Source of the DNA: Vicia villosa
Taxonomy: Eukaryota; Streptophyta; Magnoliopsida; Fabales; Fabaceae
Assembly (NCBI RefSeq): GCF_029867415.1
Contig: NC_081185.1
Location: forward strand, 70,317,156 to 70,381,155
Reading direction: 5' to 3'
Length of the DNA: 64,000 bases
The position numbers were made by a program, and so were the translations under genes. Under the pieces are notes generated by a model. That model saw only the letters and a program-made list of their open reading frames with translations, was not told the DNA's origin and ran no database searches. Shown here in pieces: positions 10,287 through 21,679 of this stretch (positions are counted from its first letter, which is position 1; each line of letters opens with the position of its first letter).

Positions 10287-10291
10287 TGACC
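10287..10291. repeat. Target site duplication of element B, right copy (tgacc)
   Basis: This is an exact match to 1021-1025. It also marks where the reading frame of element A resumes. Confidence 0.95.
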
Positions 10292-13200
10292 AACCATACC
10301 ATTGATTCATGCTTCAAAAAACATGGATATCCTCCTAATTGGAAGGCAGATGGTAGTGTCAACAACTATGCTGCAACTCAGGATAAGGCAGATGACCAAA
10401 CAACTGCTACTTCTGAAGATAATGTGCAAGCATCTCCTGGCTTGGCTTTTACACCAGAGCAACACAAAGCCTTGCTAGCCTTACTCCAGGACGCCTCACA
10501 ATTTCAGCCTCATAGCATTAACCACCTCACTTCCCACACTGTTTTAGGTTCAGGTATCATGTGCACCATCCCTAACTCATTTCATCATGAAACTTTCATT
10601 TTAGACACGGGGGCAACTGATCATGTTTGTTTTACTCAAAACTATTTTCAATGCCTTAAGAAAATTAAGCCAATAACTATCAAATTACCTAATGGAAGCA
10701 TTGTTTCCACAAACCTTTCAGGCACAGTCAAGTTTACAAACTCCTTCTATATTACTAATGTACTTTATATGCCTCAATTTACATTTAATCTCATTTCTGT
10801 TCCAAAATTAACTAAACAACTTCAATGTCATCTTTTGTTTAATGAGCTCAATTGTGTCATACAGGATCTATCATCCAAGAAGATGATTGGCACAGCTGAA
10901 TTACATGGTGGACTGTATCTTTTAAAGACTCCCTCAGTTTCCTTGCACCATACACCAGCTGATCATGTTATCAACTCTGCTGTCCTTTCATCTATAGCTC
11001 ATAATTCCAATTGTAGCCTTTGGCATCTTAGACTTGGACATGCATCTCATGCCAAGATTTTAGAGCTCAATAAACATTTCCCTTTCATTAAATCTACCAA
11101 TGTTAATACACCATGTGATGTTTGTTTCTATTCCAAACAAAAGCGGTTACCCTTTTCTCTTAGTACTCATACATCTAAATCTAATTTTGACCTTGTCCAC
11201 ATGGATATATGGGGTCCTTTGGCAACTCCATCCATGATGGGGTTTAGATATTTTCTTACCATTGTTGATGACAAAAGTAGATATACTTCGTTGTTTCTCA
11301 TGAGACATAAATCTGAAACCTCACCCCTTGTTCAGTCATTTGTAGCCATGGTCAAAACACAACATAATTGCCAAATTAAGACCATAAGATCAGATAATGG
11401 CCCTGAGTTTAAACTCTTTGATTTTTATCAAAAATTTGGCATTACACACCAAACCTCTTGTGTGGCTACTCCTCAACAAAATGGCATTGTTGAGAGGAAA
11501 CATCAACACCTCCTTGGCATCACTAGAGCCCTTTTATTTCAGGCACATCTCCCTCACATTTTTTGGGCACATGCTGTTAGTCATGCAGCTCATATCATCA
11601 ATAGATTACCAACCCTATTCTTAAAGAACATGTCTCCTTACCAAGTTCTTCACCAAACATTACCTAATATGTCCCATTTCAAAGTTTTTGGCTCATTGTG
11701 CTATGCCACAACCCTGACAGCCAATAGAAAGAAGCTAGATTCAAGATCTAGAAAATGCATGTACCTAGGTTACAAGAATGGTGTTAAAGGTCATATTTTG
11801 TTTGACTTAAAATGCAAAGAATTGTTTATCTCCAGAGATGTTACTTTCTTTGAGAATTATTTTCCATACAAACACAATCCTACCACATCTCCCAATAGCA
11901 ACCAGCCTAACTTCTCTTTTGATGATTTTTTTTACCACACCTTCCTAATTGAATCAGCCAATTCTTCTCAATCAACATCCTCCCATTCTCCATCACCCTT
12001 GCCTCAATCTCAGCCTATAATCCTACCTGCCTCCCCATCTCAACCTTTATCTCAACCTTTATCTCAACCTGACTCAGCATTACCTATCAGGAAATCTTCT
12101 AGAATAGCACAACCTCCCTCATACCTTAAGGACTATCAATGCAACCTCATGTCTACTACAGTCCCCATGTCCAATTCAGCTGAGGCAGCATCATCTTCTA
12201 CTTGTAAGTACCCTCTCTCTTCTGTGCTTACTTATGAATTTTTATCTAATAACCACAAACATTTCATTTTGAACCTGTCCAACATTCATGAACCATATAC
12301 ATATGAGGCTGCTATTTGTGATGTTAATTGGAGCAAGGCTATCAAATCTGAGTTGGATGCTTTGGTTAAAAACAAGACATGGGAACTTGTATCATTACCT
12401 CCACAGAAAAAGGCTATTGGTTGTAAATGGGTGTTCAAGGTCAAACTACATGCCAATGGGACTATTGAACGATATAAAGCGCGTTTGGTGGCTAAGGGCT
12501 TTACTCAAACAGAAGGCTTGGATTATACTGATACATTCAGTCCAGTGGTGAAGATGACTACCATTAGAGTTCTTCTAGCTATTGCATCTGTTCACAATTG
12601 GCCCTTATTCCAATTAGATGTCAACACAACATTCCTTCATGGGGATCTTCATGAAGAGGTCTATATGAAAGCTCCTCCTGGCCTTGAACTCCCACACGCA
12701 AATCTTGTATGCAAGCTGCAGAGATCCCTTTATGGGCTAAAACAAGCAAGCAGGCAGTGGAACACAAAATTATCTGACACTCTCATCAGTTCTGGTTTCA
12801 TTCAATCCAAGGCAGATTATTCACTCTTTACCAAAGCTTCTAGTTCTGGATTCACAGTCATTCTAGTGTATGTCGATGATTTGGTCCTTGGAGGAACTGA
12901 CCTTCAGGAGATTCAACAAATCAAAGCCTTATTGGATGTTAAGTTTAGTATCAAGGATCTGGGCACCCTGAAATATTTTCTAGGTTTTGAAGTTGCTCGT
13001 AGTGCTCTTGGCATTTCCATTTGCCAACGCAAATATGCCCTCGATCTCATACAGGATGCTGGATTATTAGGCTCAAAGCCATGTGCTACTCCCATGCAGC
13101 CCCATCTGCAACTTCACAAATCATTTGGTGCTCCTATTTCTGAGCCTACTGCTTATAGGAGGTTACTTGGTCGATTGCTATATCTTACTCACACTAGGCC

Positions 13201-13834
13201 TGAGATAGCTTATGCTGTCAGCAAACTCAGCCAATTCCTCGAAGCTCCTACTGACAAGCATATGTTAGCTGGCTTACATGTCTTGAAATATCTTAAGAAC
13301 AATCCTGGTCAAGGACTTCTTTTCAAATCATCCTCTGCCTTACGTCTCACAGGTTTTTCGGATTCTGATTGGGGTGCTTGTCCCGATACTCGTAGATCCA
13401 CTTCTGGTACTTGTTTCTTTCTTGGTGATTCACTTATTAGTAGGAAAAGTAAGAAACAGGCCGTCATCTCCAGATCTTCATCCGAAGCAGAATACCGTGC
13501 TTTACCACATGCTACATGCGAGGGCATTTGGCTAATGTCACTCCTTCGTGATTTCCAGCTCCATCATCCTATGCCTATTATCCTTTATTGTGACAACAAG
13601 TCCGCTATGCACATTGCTGCCAACCCTGTCTTTCACGAAAGAACGAAGCACATCGAGATTGATTGCCATGTCGTACGTGAAAAGGTGTTGGCTGGCCTCA
13701 TTCACCTCATGCCCGTGACCACACAAGAGCAAGTTGCAGACATATTCACTAAATCTCTCCACCCGGGTCCCTTCAACATTCTTCAGTCCAAGCTTGGCAT
13801 GATCGACATTCATTCCAGCTTGAGGGGGCTGTGA
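10287..13834 (+). CDS. pol: Element A polyprotein, rest of gag plus pol (protease, integrase, RT, RNase H)
   Basis: The frame resumes with the second half of the gag zinc knuckle and stays open for about 1180 codons. Visible in order, as residues of this piece: aspartic protease DTGATDH (~106), pre-integrase WHLRLGHAS (~245), and integrase core with D in HMDIWGP (~306), D in IRSDNGPEF (~370) and E in NGIVERKHQ (~403). Reverse transcriptase follows with QLDVNTTFLHGD (~776) and YVDDLVLGG (~861). RNase H follows with FSDSDWGA (~1022) and SSSEAEYRAL (~1062), and the usual DIFTKSL near the end. The RT motif reads VNTTF where VNNAF is common in the family. The piece has no start codon of its own. 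All catalytic residues are present, but expression is blocked by element B upstream. Confidence 0.92.
13821..13829 (+). other. Element A polypurine tract
   Basis: A short purine run (gaggggg) sits just inside the 3' LTR, where plus-strand priming is expected. It overlaps the last codons of pol. The duplicated copy at about 16101-16108 has one extra G, which alters the reading frame there. Confidence 0.75.
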
Positions 13835-14043
13835 AGGATGAACAGGATGAACAGGATATTATTGCACCAGCTGAAGTTACTAACTATCTTAGAAAGTTAG
13901 TTATGTCAGTTTTTTCTGTTTTGTGATTAGTGGATAGTTAGTTAGAGTTGTTACTAGCTAGCTATATATAGTGGATGTAACTGTAATAACAAATTGAGAT
14001 TGAGATAACAAAATTTTGATTCCTTCTTTCTTCTCTATTCTCA
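13830..14043 (+). repeat. Element A 3' LTR (214 bp)
   Basis: It begins TGTGAAGG straight after the purine tract and ends ATTCTCA, giving the TG...CA ends of an LTR. A TATA box (tatatata) is at 13973-13980. The end is inferred, because the 5' LTR is outside the window. Length and layout fit a short-LTR copia element. An almost identical copy is at 16110-16323 as part of a tandem duplication. Confidence 0.75.
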
Positions 14044-15043
14044 TGCAAGCTTAAACTGCTCATCAATGGCTGCATTGATATCTCCATGAACTTCTTCAGC
14101 AGTGTTGCATGTTTACAGAAAGAATTAAGTGAAAAGGATAAAAAAAATTGGGTAGGAGGATTTTGGAGGGTTTAAGTTTATTCATGACACCAAAAACCCC
14201 ATAAAATAGGAGAACTAAAAAATTGTATTGAATGAGGGTTTTTGAGGGTTTTGAATGGCTTACATAAATTTTCCAAATATCTTTTAGGTTGTTATAATAT
14301 TCTGAAAATTAAAAATTTAGTAATGATAATGACTCTTTTATCATTATAAACAAAATCATTTTTTCAAAAAATGTCAAAAAATTTTATATATTTTTTTAAA
14401 ATTTCGTTTTTGGAACCCTTCCCTTCCCCTCCCTTCCAAACTCCCAAAATAGCCTAAGTAAAGTTTTGACTAGTTTTAAGAATGGAAAAAATGTGATTAG
14501 TAATGGAGACCTCACTAAAATGCTTAGAATCTTTTAAGGAGATAAATAAACCACAACATTAATAGATATTAGGCTTCAATAACAGCTTTTAACACATTTA
14601 CATATGAATGTATAAGTGGGCAGGCCCGCCCATTTAAGTTAAGCTTGACAGAAAAATTCAAAATAGGTTGATTTCGGTTTAAATTTTGTAACGAGAAAAA
14701 TTCGATTGAATTTGATGTGAAGGTGGGTGTGGAGAAAATCCGAACTTTAAAAATGAAGGCATAGTGTTGATATTCACTCCTCCATATGATCAATTGAAAA
14801 TCAACAAGTTATTACTATAGTTATTAATTTTATTACACATTTATCCTTGATAAGATAGTATGTTACATTGATGATTTTATATTTACAATTTCACTTTTAA
14901 AAGTATAAGTCTATGATTAATTTATGTTGAATGGTGATATTTAATTATTAGTTTTTGATGCTACGAAGAAACGAAATATGTTAATTCAAAAATATTTAAA
15001 CACAATTTATTTCTCTTGGGAAGGACACCCACTGAATTGATTT
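14044..15043. other. Flank of element A (non-coding, copy 1)
   Basis: This is AT-rich spacer. The first 75 bp read on the minus strand give an open peptide (NTAEEVHGDINAAIDEQFKL) that could be an exon scrap. About 14140-14460 carries G-rich (gggtaggaggattttggaggg) and later C-rich (cccttcccctcccttcc) ends like a poorly preserved MITE, but I could not define matching TIRs or a TSD. The last 37 bp are a truncated copy of the minus-strand terminal exon seen in full at 17286. Confidence 0.5.
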
Positions 15044-16206
15044 TCAAAGAATATGACACTCTCATCAGTTCTGGTTTCATTCAATCCAAGGCAGATTATT
15101 CACTCTTTACCAAAGCTTCTAGTTCTGGATTCACAGTCATTCTAGTGTATGTCGATGATTTGGTCCTTGGAGGAACTGACCTTCAGGAGATTCAACAAAT
15201 CAAAGCCTTATTGGATGTTAAGTTTAGTATCAAGGATCTGGGCACCCTGAAATATTTTCTAGGTTTTGAAGTTGCTCGTAGTGCTCTTGGCATTTCCATT
15301 TGCCAACGCAAATATGCCCTCGATCTCATACAGGATGCTGGATTATTAGGCTCAAAGCCATGTGCTACTCCCATGCAGCCCCATCTGCAACTTCACAAAT
15401 CATTTGGTGCTCCTATTTCTGAGCCTACTGCTTATAGGAGGTTACTTGGTCGATTGCTATATCTTACTCACACTAGGCCTGAGATAGCTTATGCTGTCAG
15501 CAAACTCAGCCAATTCCTCGAAGCTCCTACTGACAAGCATATGTTAGCTGGCTTACATGTCTTGAAATATCTTAAGAACAATCCTGGTCAAGGACTTCTT
15601 TTCAAATCATCCTCTGCCTTACGTCTCACAGGTTTTTCGGATTCTGATTGGGGTGCTTGTCCCGATACTCGTAGATCCACTTCTGGTACTTGTTTCTTTC
15701 TTGGTGATTCACTTATTAGTAGGAAAAGTAAGAAACAGGCCGTCATCTCCAGATCTTCATCTGAAGCAGAATACCGTGCTTTAGCACATGCTACATGCGA
15801 GGGCATTTGGCTAATGTCACTCCTTCGTGATTTCCAGCTCCATCATCCTATGCCTATTATCCTTTATTGTGACAACAAGCCCGCTATGCACATTGCTGCC
15901 AACCCTGTCTTTCACGAAAGAACGAAGCACATCGAGATTGATTGCCATGTCGTACGTGAAAAGGTGTTGGCTGGCCTCATTCACCTCATGCCCGTGACCA
16001 CACAAGAGCAAGTTGCAGACATATTCACTAAATCTCTCCACCCGGGTCCCTTCAACATTCTTCAGTCCAAGCTTGGCATGATCGACATTCATTCCAGCTT
16101 GAGGGGGGCTGTGAAGGATGAACAGGATGAACAGGATATTATTGCACCAGCTGAAGTTACTAACTATCTTAGAAAGTTAGTTATGTCAGTTTTTTCTGTT
16201 TTGTGA
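15016..16206 (+). pseudogene. Chimeric ORF: truncated element A RT/RNase H after duplication junction
   Basis: A 396-codon open frame starts in the flank and 10-bp filler (MGRTPTELIFKEYD) and runs into the RT region (YVDDLVLGG, RNase H motifs) of duplicated element A. It lacks gag, protease, integrase and the N-terminal half of RT. One extra G in the purine tract at 16101-16108 shifts the end of the frame, so it reads into the LTR and stops at 16204-16206. No promoter is evident except AT-rich flank. It is a by-product of the duplication and not expected to be functional. Confidence 0.8.
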
Positions 16207-16323
16207 TTAGTGGATAGTTAGTTAGAGTTGTTACTAGCTAGCTATATATAGTGGATGTAACTGTAATAACAAATTGAGATTGAGATAACAAAATTTTGAT
16301 TCCTTCTTTCTTCTCTATTCTCA
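16110..16323 (+). repeat. Duplicated copy of element A LTR
   Basis: This 214-bp copy corresponds to 13830-14043 and starts TGTGAAGG. It arises from the tandem duplication, not from a separate insertion, since the flanks on both sides are duplicated too. Confidence 0.85.
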
Positions 16324-17285
16324 TGCAAGCTTAAACTGCTCATCAATGGCTGCATTGATATCTCCATGAATTTCTTCAGCAGTGTTGCATGTTTACAGAA
16401 AGAATTAAGTGAAAAGGATAAAAAAATTGGGTAGGAGGATTTTGGAGGGTTTAAGTTTATTCATGACACCAAAAACCCCATAAAATAGGAGAACTAAAAA
16501 ATTGTATTGAAGGAGGGTTTTTGAGGGTTTTGAATGGCTTACATAAATTTTCCAAATATCTTTTAGGTTGTTATAATATTCTGAAAATTAAAAATTTAGT
16601 AATGATAATGACTCTTTTATCATTATAAACAAAATCATTTTTTCAAAAAATGTCAAAAAATTTTATATATTTTTTTAAAATTTCGTTTTTGGAACCCTTC
16701 CCTTCCCCTCCCTTCCAAACTCCCAAAATAGCCTAAGTAAAGTTTTGACTAGTTTTAAGAATGGAAAAAATGTGATTAGTAATGGAGACCTCACTAAAAT
16801 GCTTAGAATCTTTTAAGGAGATAAATAAACCACAACATTAATAGATATTAGGCTTCAATAACAGCTTTTAACACATTTACATATGAATGTATAAGTGGGC
16901 AGGCCCGCCCATTTAAGTTAAGCTTGACAGAAAAATTCAAAATAGGTTGATTTCGGTTTAAATTTTGTAACGAGAAAAATTCGATTGAATTTGATGTGAA
17001 GGTGGGTGTGGAGAAAATCCGAACTTTAAAAATGAAGGCATAGTGTTGATATTCACTCCTCCATATGATCAATTGAAAATCAACAAGTTATTACTATAGT
17101 TATTAATTTTATTACACATTTATCCTTGATAAGATAGTATGTTACATTGATGATTTTATATTTACAATTTCACTTTTAAAAGTATAAGTCTATGATTAAT
17201 TTATGTTGAATGGTGATATTTAATTATTAGTTTTTGATGCTACGAAGAAACGAAATATGTTAATTCAAAAATATTTAAACACAAT
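16324..17285. other. Flank of element A (non-coding, copy 2)
   Basis: Near-identical repeat of the flank at 14044-15006, with the same possible exon scrap and MITE-like purine and pyrimidine tracts. It separates the duplicated LTR from the minus-strand terminal exon. Confidence 0.6.
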
Positions 17286-17378
17286 TTATTTCTCTTGGGA
17301 AGGACACCCACTGAATTGATTTGCTCCACATAGTGGAGTTGCAAAATATCTACTTCCACTTCCACCACCATAGTGAAT
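17286..17378 (-). pseudogene. Putative terminal exon of an unrecognised host gene
   Basis: Reading the minus strand, an AG acceptor (17379-17380 on the plus strand) opens a 31-codon frame in phase 0, IHYGGGSGSRYFATPLCG..., that ends at a TAA (17286-17288). The composition, splice site and clean stop look like a real C-terminal exon, but I do not recognise the family. A copy truncated at its 5' side is at 15007-15043. No contiguous upstream exons can be linked with confidence. Candidates lie at 20.4, 22.3 and 24.0 kb on the same strand. Confidence 0.4.
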
Positions 17379-18061
17379 CTGACAACATACATTAACTATT
17401 ATCCTAAGTAGAGTTCCATGTAATATAAAGATGTATATAATGATCAAACGATAATAAAGCATTATACAAAAATTAGCTAAAAAATGGTTAGATCAGTCAT
17501 ACCTTGTGCATCAGTTGATAGAGGCCATTGAATTGAGGAATCAAGATTGTCGAATCAATTCCATATCATCTCTGCTCAACATTCAATATTATGCTACAGT
17601 ATTCACCATGTGGGAGTTGAATGGAATCGGGACAAACAATGGATAAATCAATTCCATATCAGCTCAATATTTCACAACAATTTACTTCATAGCATTTCAC
17701 TACAATATGTTACTTAAAAATGGCAGTTCATAACTGTAAAATATTATGATAAAAACAAATGCAAATAGACATCTAACATTTGTCATTTCAAAAACTCATA
17801 CAACCTTCCTCATACAAAGGTAGATTGAAAAGTAGCACATTTGATGTAATATTAACCTAATATTGTAAAGTTGATTAAAAATATAAAATAAAGTAGTCAT
17901 AGCTACAACAAAAACAACCCATAATATCTCAAAATACATTCAAGAACAAGTCTAAAAAAAACATACACAAAATGTACAAGATCATTCTTCATCTAATGAC
18001 AGATTGTCCAAATTTCTTCATAAATTTCTTCCAAGAATTCATCTCCCTCTCCATCCTCTTT
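17379..18061. other. AT-rich spacer
   Basis: No coding frame or repeat stands out. The minus-strand frame that reaches into 17993-18060 (ending EEIYEEIWTICH) continues into the repeat array and is probably not a gene. Confidence 0.5.
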
Positions 18062-18218
18062 GATAGCACTTTCAAACAAAACGCTAATATATGACACATG
18101 TTTGATAGCACTTTCAAAGAAAGCGCTAATATATGATACATGTTTGATAGCGCTCTTTCTTAAAAGTGCTATTATATGATGTTTCATTAATAGCACTCTC
18201 TAAAAAACGCTATTGTAG
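18062..18218 (+). repeat. Array of 'GCACTTT...GCGCTA' units, left
   Basis: Four units of about 40-45 bp are built on TAGCACTTTCAAAGAAAGCGCTA-like cores, each a near-palindrome, separated by 'atatatgacacatgttt' type spacers. The same core occurs in inverted orientation at 22838-23170. Such inverted subterminal arrays are typical of plant DNA transposons of the CACTA group and some others. Confidence 0.7.
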
Positions 18219-19766
18219 TACACGTTTGTTTTTTTTTTTTTTACACAAAATCATTCTTTTGGTGTGCAAATATTAAAAAGATACATTCAATTAAATACCT
18301 AATAACACTTTAATTTACTCATTGCATATATATTATAATCTATCAATACCAAATAACATTTTAAACCAAATCTACTTGTTTTACAAATATTATAACATAA
18401 GTTGACGCGACATAGAAAATTGGGTGTACAAGTGGAGTACTTCAAGAGTTATAGAGCATATTTTTTAAGCGCAACATTACAGAAGACGGATAACATGATG
18501 TAACTGTTGCGGCAGGTGAGGCCTTAGCAATGCTTCTAATAAACTATTTAGTCACAAGTCTTCCAATGCTTCTCCAAAAGTGCATTCTCTAGATTTCATT
18601 TCCTTTCTTTAATTACAAATTCAAATCGGCTCATGATATTCTCGTCAAATGAAGCCTGAATATTAAAAGTCCACAATGAATAAAAGTTTACAAATTAAAT
18701 ATGTATTACGGAACTATTGGAACTGTTACAATTTAAAGTCTAAATATTTAAAACTATAGGAACTGATCTGATTATCTAATCGAAATTTAAATCATATATT
18801 AAAATATGTATATTCCGAATCATGAATCAAATTTTATAATGAATTACTACAAGATACATGACCCATAAAGATCTAGTAAGCTCTACTGATAAATAAAGTC
18901 AAGAACAATCTAAATTTCTCCAACTAAGTTTAATTGGCTACATTATATCAAAATTATGTTATCATAAATCAAGTCTATTGATAAATATTTTAATCAAAAT
19001 ATTTGTTAATGGTTGTAACTATAACTTTTATTGGTAACCATTTGACTAAGTGCCATGTGGTTTTACTGCTGCGTGCAAAAACCACCTAAAACAACACTAA
19101 TCATCTTTTCTACAACTAAATATGTATGCCAACTTTCTCTCTAATGATTCTATTTCTAATTATATCTTTGTACAGAATAACCCTTGCATGAGTAGTACAT
19201 AAGGTCAAAATGCTTATATTATCTTCACTCATCAACATTTTAATTTTATATTAGATAAGATTCATGATAAAGTTCAATTTTACTCTCAATTAGATACAAC
19301 CCCCATGTATCGTATCATATAGATAATCATTGTCTCACATACTTGCTTTCATTCTATCAAATTATTGTACTATTAACAAATAATTCAAAAGTAAATGCTT
19401 CAATATTCACATCAACTGAATCAATTCTTTTTTCGATAAGTAGGCAAACATGAACGCTAACTCAAAGACTTCAAAACTTATGATAAATAGGAAAACAAGT
19501 GTGAAGCATAAACATTTCAAAATTAAAGGCATATAAGCGTCTTACACCGACATGCTAATTACAATGTAAATTTTACATTCAACATCCATGTTTTCAAATT
19601 ATTATCGACATCTACCATAGAAACCAATTATTTAATAACCAAATCATCTATACTTTTGGGTCATGGTTGTAATGGTTCAAACACCTTAATCTTAGAATCC
19701 CGTACATAACCACAGCCTATTATTTTTATTCAAACTATTTAACCAGTCTAGTTAGGTTTTATTTAT
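18219..19766. other. AT-rich region, nothing recognised
   Basis: No ORF of note, tandem repeat or recognisable element across about 1.5 kb, apart from a T-run at 18227-18241. Confidence 0.5.
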
Positions 19767-19774
19767 AAAACACC

Positions 19775-19829
19775 CAGGGCCGACCCAATCAACGCAGAGG
19801 CCCCGTTCTAATTTTAAAAATGGGCTCAA

Positions 19830-19885
<56 letters not shown>

Positions 19886-20156
19886 TAATAATTAAAAAAG
19901 ACGCATAAAATTACATTTATGTATTAATCAATAATATATTGAATTATAATTATTTTGAGTTTTAATCTATCTCAATTTTTGTATGTATTGAGTTTTAATT
20001 ATAGCATTATTTTGATTTATTGGATTTTTATTATAACATTTTATTTATTTCGATTAATATTTATGAAAAAAAATTGGACCTTTTAAAATTTTGGGCCTCC
20101 CAAAATTTGAGGCCCTGAGCTGTAGCACTTCTTGCACATGCACTGGGCCGGCCCTA
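19775..20156. mobile_element. hAT-type MITE with CAGGGCCG ends (382 bp)
   Basis: The left end CAGGGCCGACCCAAT matches the complement of the right end (TAGGGCCGGCCCAGT) at 12 of 15 bases. The 8-bp flanks are aaaacacc (19767-19774) and aaaagacc (20157-20164), 7 of 8 identical. TIRs of the form CAGGGCCGGCCC with 8-bp TSDs are a known plant hAT signature. The interior contains GGCC-rich patches and an (AT)n run at about 19835-19880. No coding capacity. Confidence 0.85.
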
Positions 20157-20164
20157 AAAAGACC

Positions 20165-21284
20165 TACCAAAAGACACGAGAATATCTAAATTAACATAGA
20201 GAGAAAGGGAAAAATGCAAACCATTGGCATGGGAGTAAAGAAGGATCAGGAGGTACACCGGCTACCTCCGAATACTACCATAGAAAGCTCTTCCTTCATT
20301 AGAACTCGTTAATAATAATTGGCCAATTAGATATTAAACCATCATAACTAAAGCCACAAACTGTAAAAAGACAAATATGACACCATCAAAGTACCCACTC
20401 AATATAACACATACCTTTGTAAGTGGTACAGCACAGTCACGCAACAATTTGAATACTACAGCAGGGACCTCTTCCTTCATTAGCATGGGTTGATATTAAT
20501 TAGATTATTTGATACTAAACCATCATAACTGCAACAAAATTCAATATAAATTCAATCACAAACTACAAAAAACACAAATATGATACCAACCAAGTATCCA
20601 CTCAGCAAACATCCTGTCACATGATCGTATAAACAGTCACTCATAGAAAGTCTAGTCTAAGACAAATGAACAATTACTAACTTACTAAAATTTATACACT
20701 TATATATAATTTAAAACATCTCTTTGTGACCCTTTGGGACAAAAAGTATCTACATGCAACAGAAGTGTACCACACAACCTAGCTCATTAATCTTTCATTA
20801 AACTACAATTGATGTTACACATCAACACTATTGATCCGATTGCACTGTTGGAGCATCATTAACAAGTGAACTAACCCATGATTCCTACCTTAATAATACA
20901 TCTTGATCATCCGCATTTTGCGCAACCATTGTTGAATTGCTAAGTTGGTTTCGAAAGCTGAAAGAATAAGACTTTTTTCATCTTATTCAGTTCTTTGCCA
21001 TGGATGGACCAGTCTAATTTTCAATCAGGGGAGCTCAAACCAGACAATTTAGTATATGGCACCATAGTATAAGAAAGCTTAGCAAAAGTAAAGCTCGTCA
21101 TGCTGCTGCGCTCGATAAAGCTTTGGCTTCGCTTTGACAAGGCGTCATTTTTTAAATTCATAAATGGATAAATAGTGATCTGTGGCGTTCCAACCACATT
21201 TGAATTGGTAAGATCAGAAGATTTATCGAATTTTTTTTTACATAAACTACACTCACATTGTTTGGTTCAGGCTGAGTTATTCTA
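20165..21284. other. Spacer with degenerate exon-like fragments and an internal duplication
   Basis: Sequences near 20250-20390 and 20430-20600 resemble each other (both contain ctcttccttcattag and a 'taaaccatcataact' stretch), suggesting an old tandem duplication of about 180 bp. A minus-strand exon-like frame is at 20415-20486. The 45 bp at 20738-20782 recur exactly at 24867-24911. Confidence 0.55.
20415..20486 (-). pseudogene. Exon-like fragment, unrecognised
   Basis: On the minus strand, MLMKEEVPAVVFKLLRDCAV-PLTK is followed exactly by a consensus donor, G|GTATGTG. A diverged duplicate (VLMKEELSMVVF...) lies around 20250-20300. The clean donor site and amino-acid-like composition suggest a former exon. 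No family is recognised and no start or acceptor is certain. Confidence 0.3.
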
Positions 21285-21292
21285 GTTTGTAA

Positions 21293-21671
21293 CATGGTTT
21301 TAAATTGCGGTTGCGGTCGCAGATGCGGTTGCGGTTGTGGGTGTTGCGAATGCGGCCAATGCGGTTGCTGCGATGCGCATTGCGGCCGTTGCGGCGTGAA
21401 ATTTGATCGGGAGATACTTGAGAAACACCATTTAAAAATTACTATTTTACATTACAAATCACATGTAAATTTTGTTTTTAGGTCTCAAATGTTGAGTTAT
21501 GATGAAAATGTGTGAAAAAACATGGGTGAAGGTGTTTGATTCGAATTCTAGTGTTGTAGGACGTGTGATTACAAATCACACCGCAATTACGGCCTGATGC
21601 GGATGCGGAGGTTACCGTATCGGCAATATTGCGGCTGCAATTTCGGTTGCGGACCGCAATTTAAAACCATG
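21293..21671. mobile_element. GCGG-rich MITE, copy 1 (379 bp)
   Basis: Perfect terminal inverted repeats CATGGTTTTAAATTGCGG are extended by GCGGTTGCGG-type hexamer runs. The 8-bp target duplication gtttgtaa is exact (21285-21292 and 21672-21679), which points to the hAT superfamily. The 73-codon Cys/Gly-rich ORF at 21294-21515 is produced by the (tgcgg)n terminal repeats and is not a gene. Sister copy at 24062-24448. Confidence 0.9.
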
Positions 21672-21679
21672 GTTTGTAA

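Larger units (their letters stand above)
1..14043 (+). mobile_element. Ty1/copia element A (short LTR), 5' LTR outside window, split by element B
   Basis: Gag begins near base 141. The reading frame stops at the insertion of element B (1026-10286) and resumes at 10287 in the same frame. It then runs through protease, integrase, reverse transcriptase and RNase H to a stop at 13832-13834. A purine tract (13821-13829) precedes a 214-bp LTR (13830-14043). The domain order protease-integrase-RT-RNase H is diagnostic of Ty1/copia. The 5' LTR and primer site must lie upstream of base 1, so the element's age and TSD cannot be read. Apart from the insertion of B, the coding region has no stop codon. 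The clade is not certain; the short LTR excludes a Sirevirus. Confidence 0.9.
12775..15043 (+). repeat. Tandem duplication, copy 1 (3' part of element A plus flank)
   Basis: This block (RT C-terminal half, RNase H, LTR and about 1 kb of flank) is repeated at 15054-17322 with an offset of 2279 bp. I see about six substitutions and two single-base indels over 2.27 kb. Examples are codons reading LPHATC versus LAHATC, NKSAMH versus NKPAMH, and five versus six G in the purine tract. Ten bases, tcaaagaata, separate the copies. Confidence 0.95.
15054..17322 (+). repeat. Tandem duplication, copy 2
   Basis: This copy starts inside the RT coding region of element A and ends inside a minus-strand exon. 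The unique sequence that follows (17323 on) completes that exon, so at its right end copy 2 is in the ancestral context, while copy 1 keeps the ancestral context on its left. Confidence 0.95.

Noticed and set aside
14140..14460. MITE with G-rich and C-rich ends in the flank of element A
   Set aside because: The two ends are not clearly complementary and no TSD could be defined.
17694..17720. CACTACAATATGTTAC as a CACTA terminal repeat for the 18-23 kb element
   Set aside because: The right side (catagtg near 23231) does not match beyond five bases, and the 3-bp flanks differ.
17993..18196. 67-aa minus-strand ORF with repeated KHVSYIS peptides
   Set aside because: Most of it is translation of the 40-bp repeat array; only the last 20 residues are unique.
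21294..21515. Cys/Gly-rich 73-aa ORF resembling a small metal-binding protein
   Set aside because: It is a translation of the (tgcgg)n terminal repeats of a MITE with exact TSDs; the sister copy at 24062 does not keep the frame.
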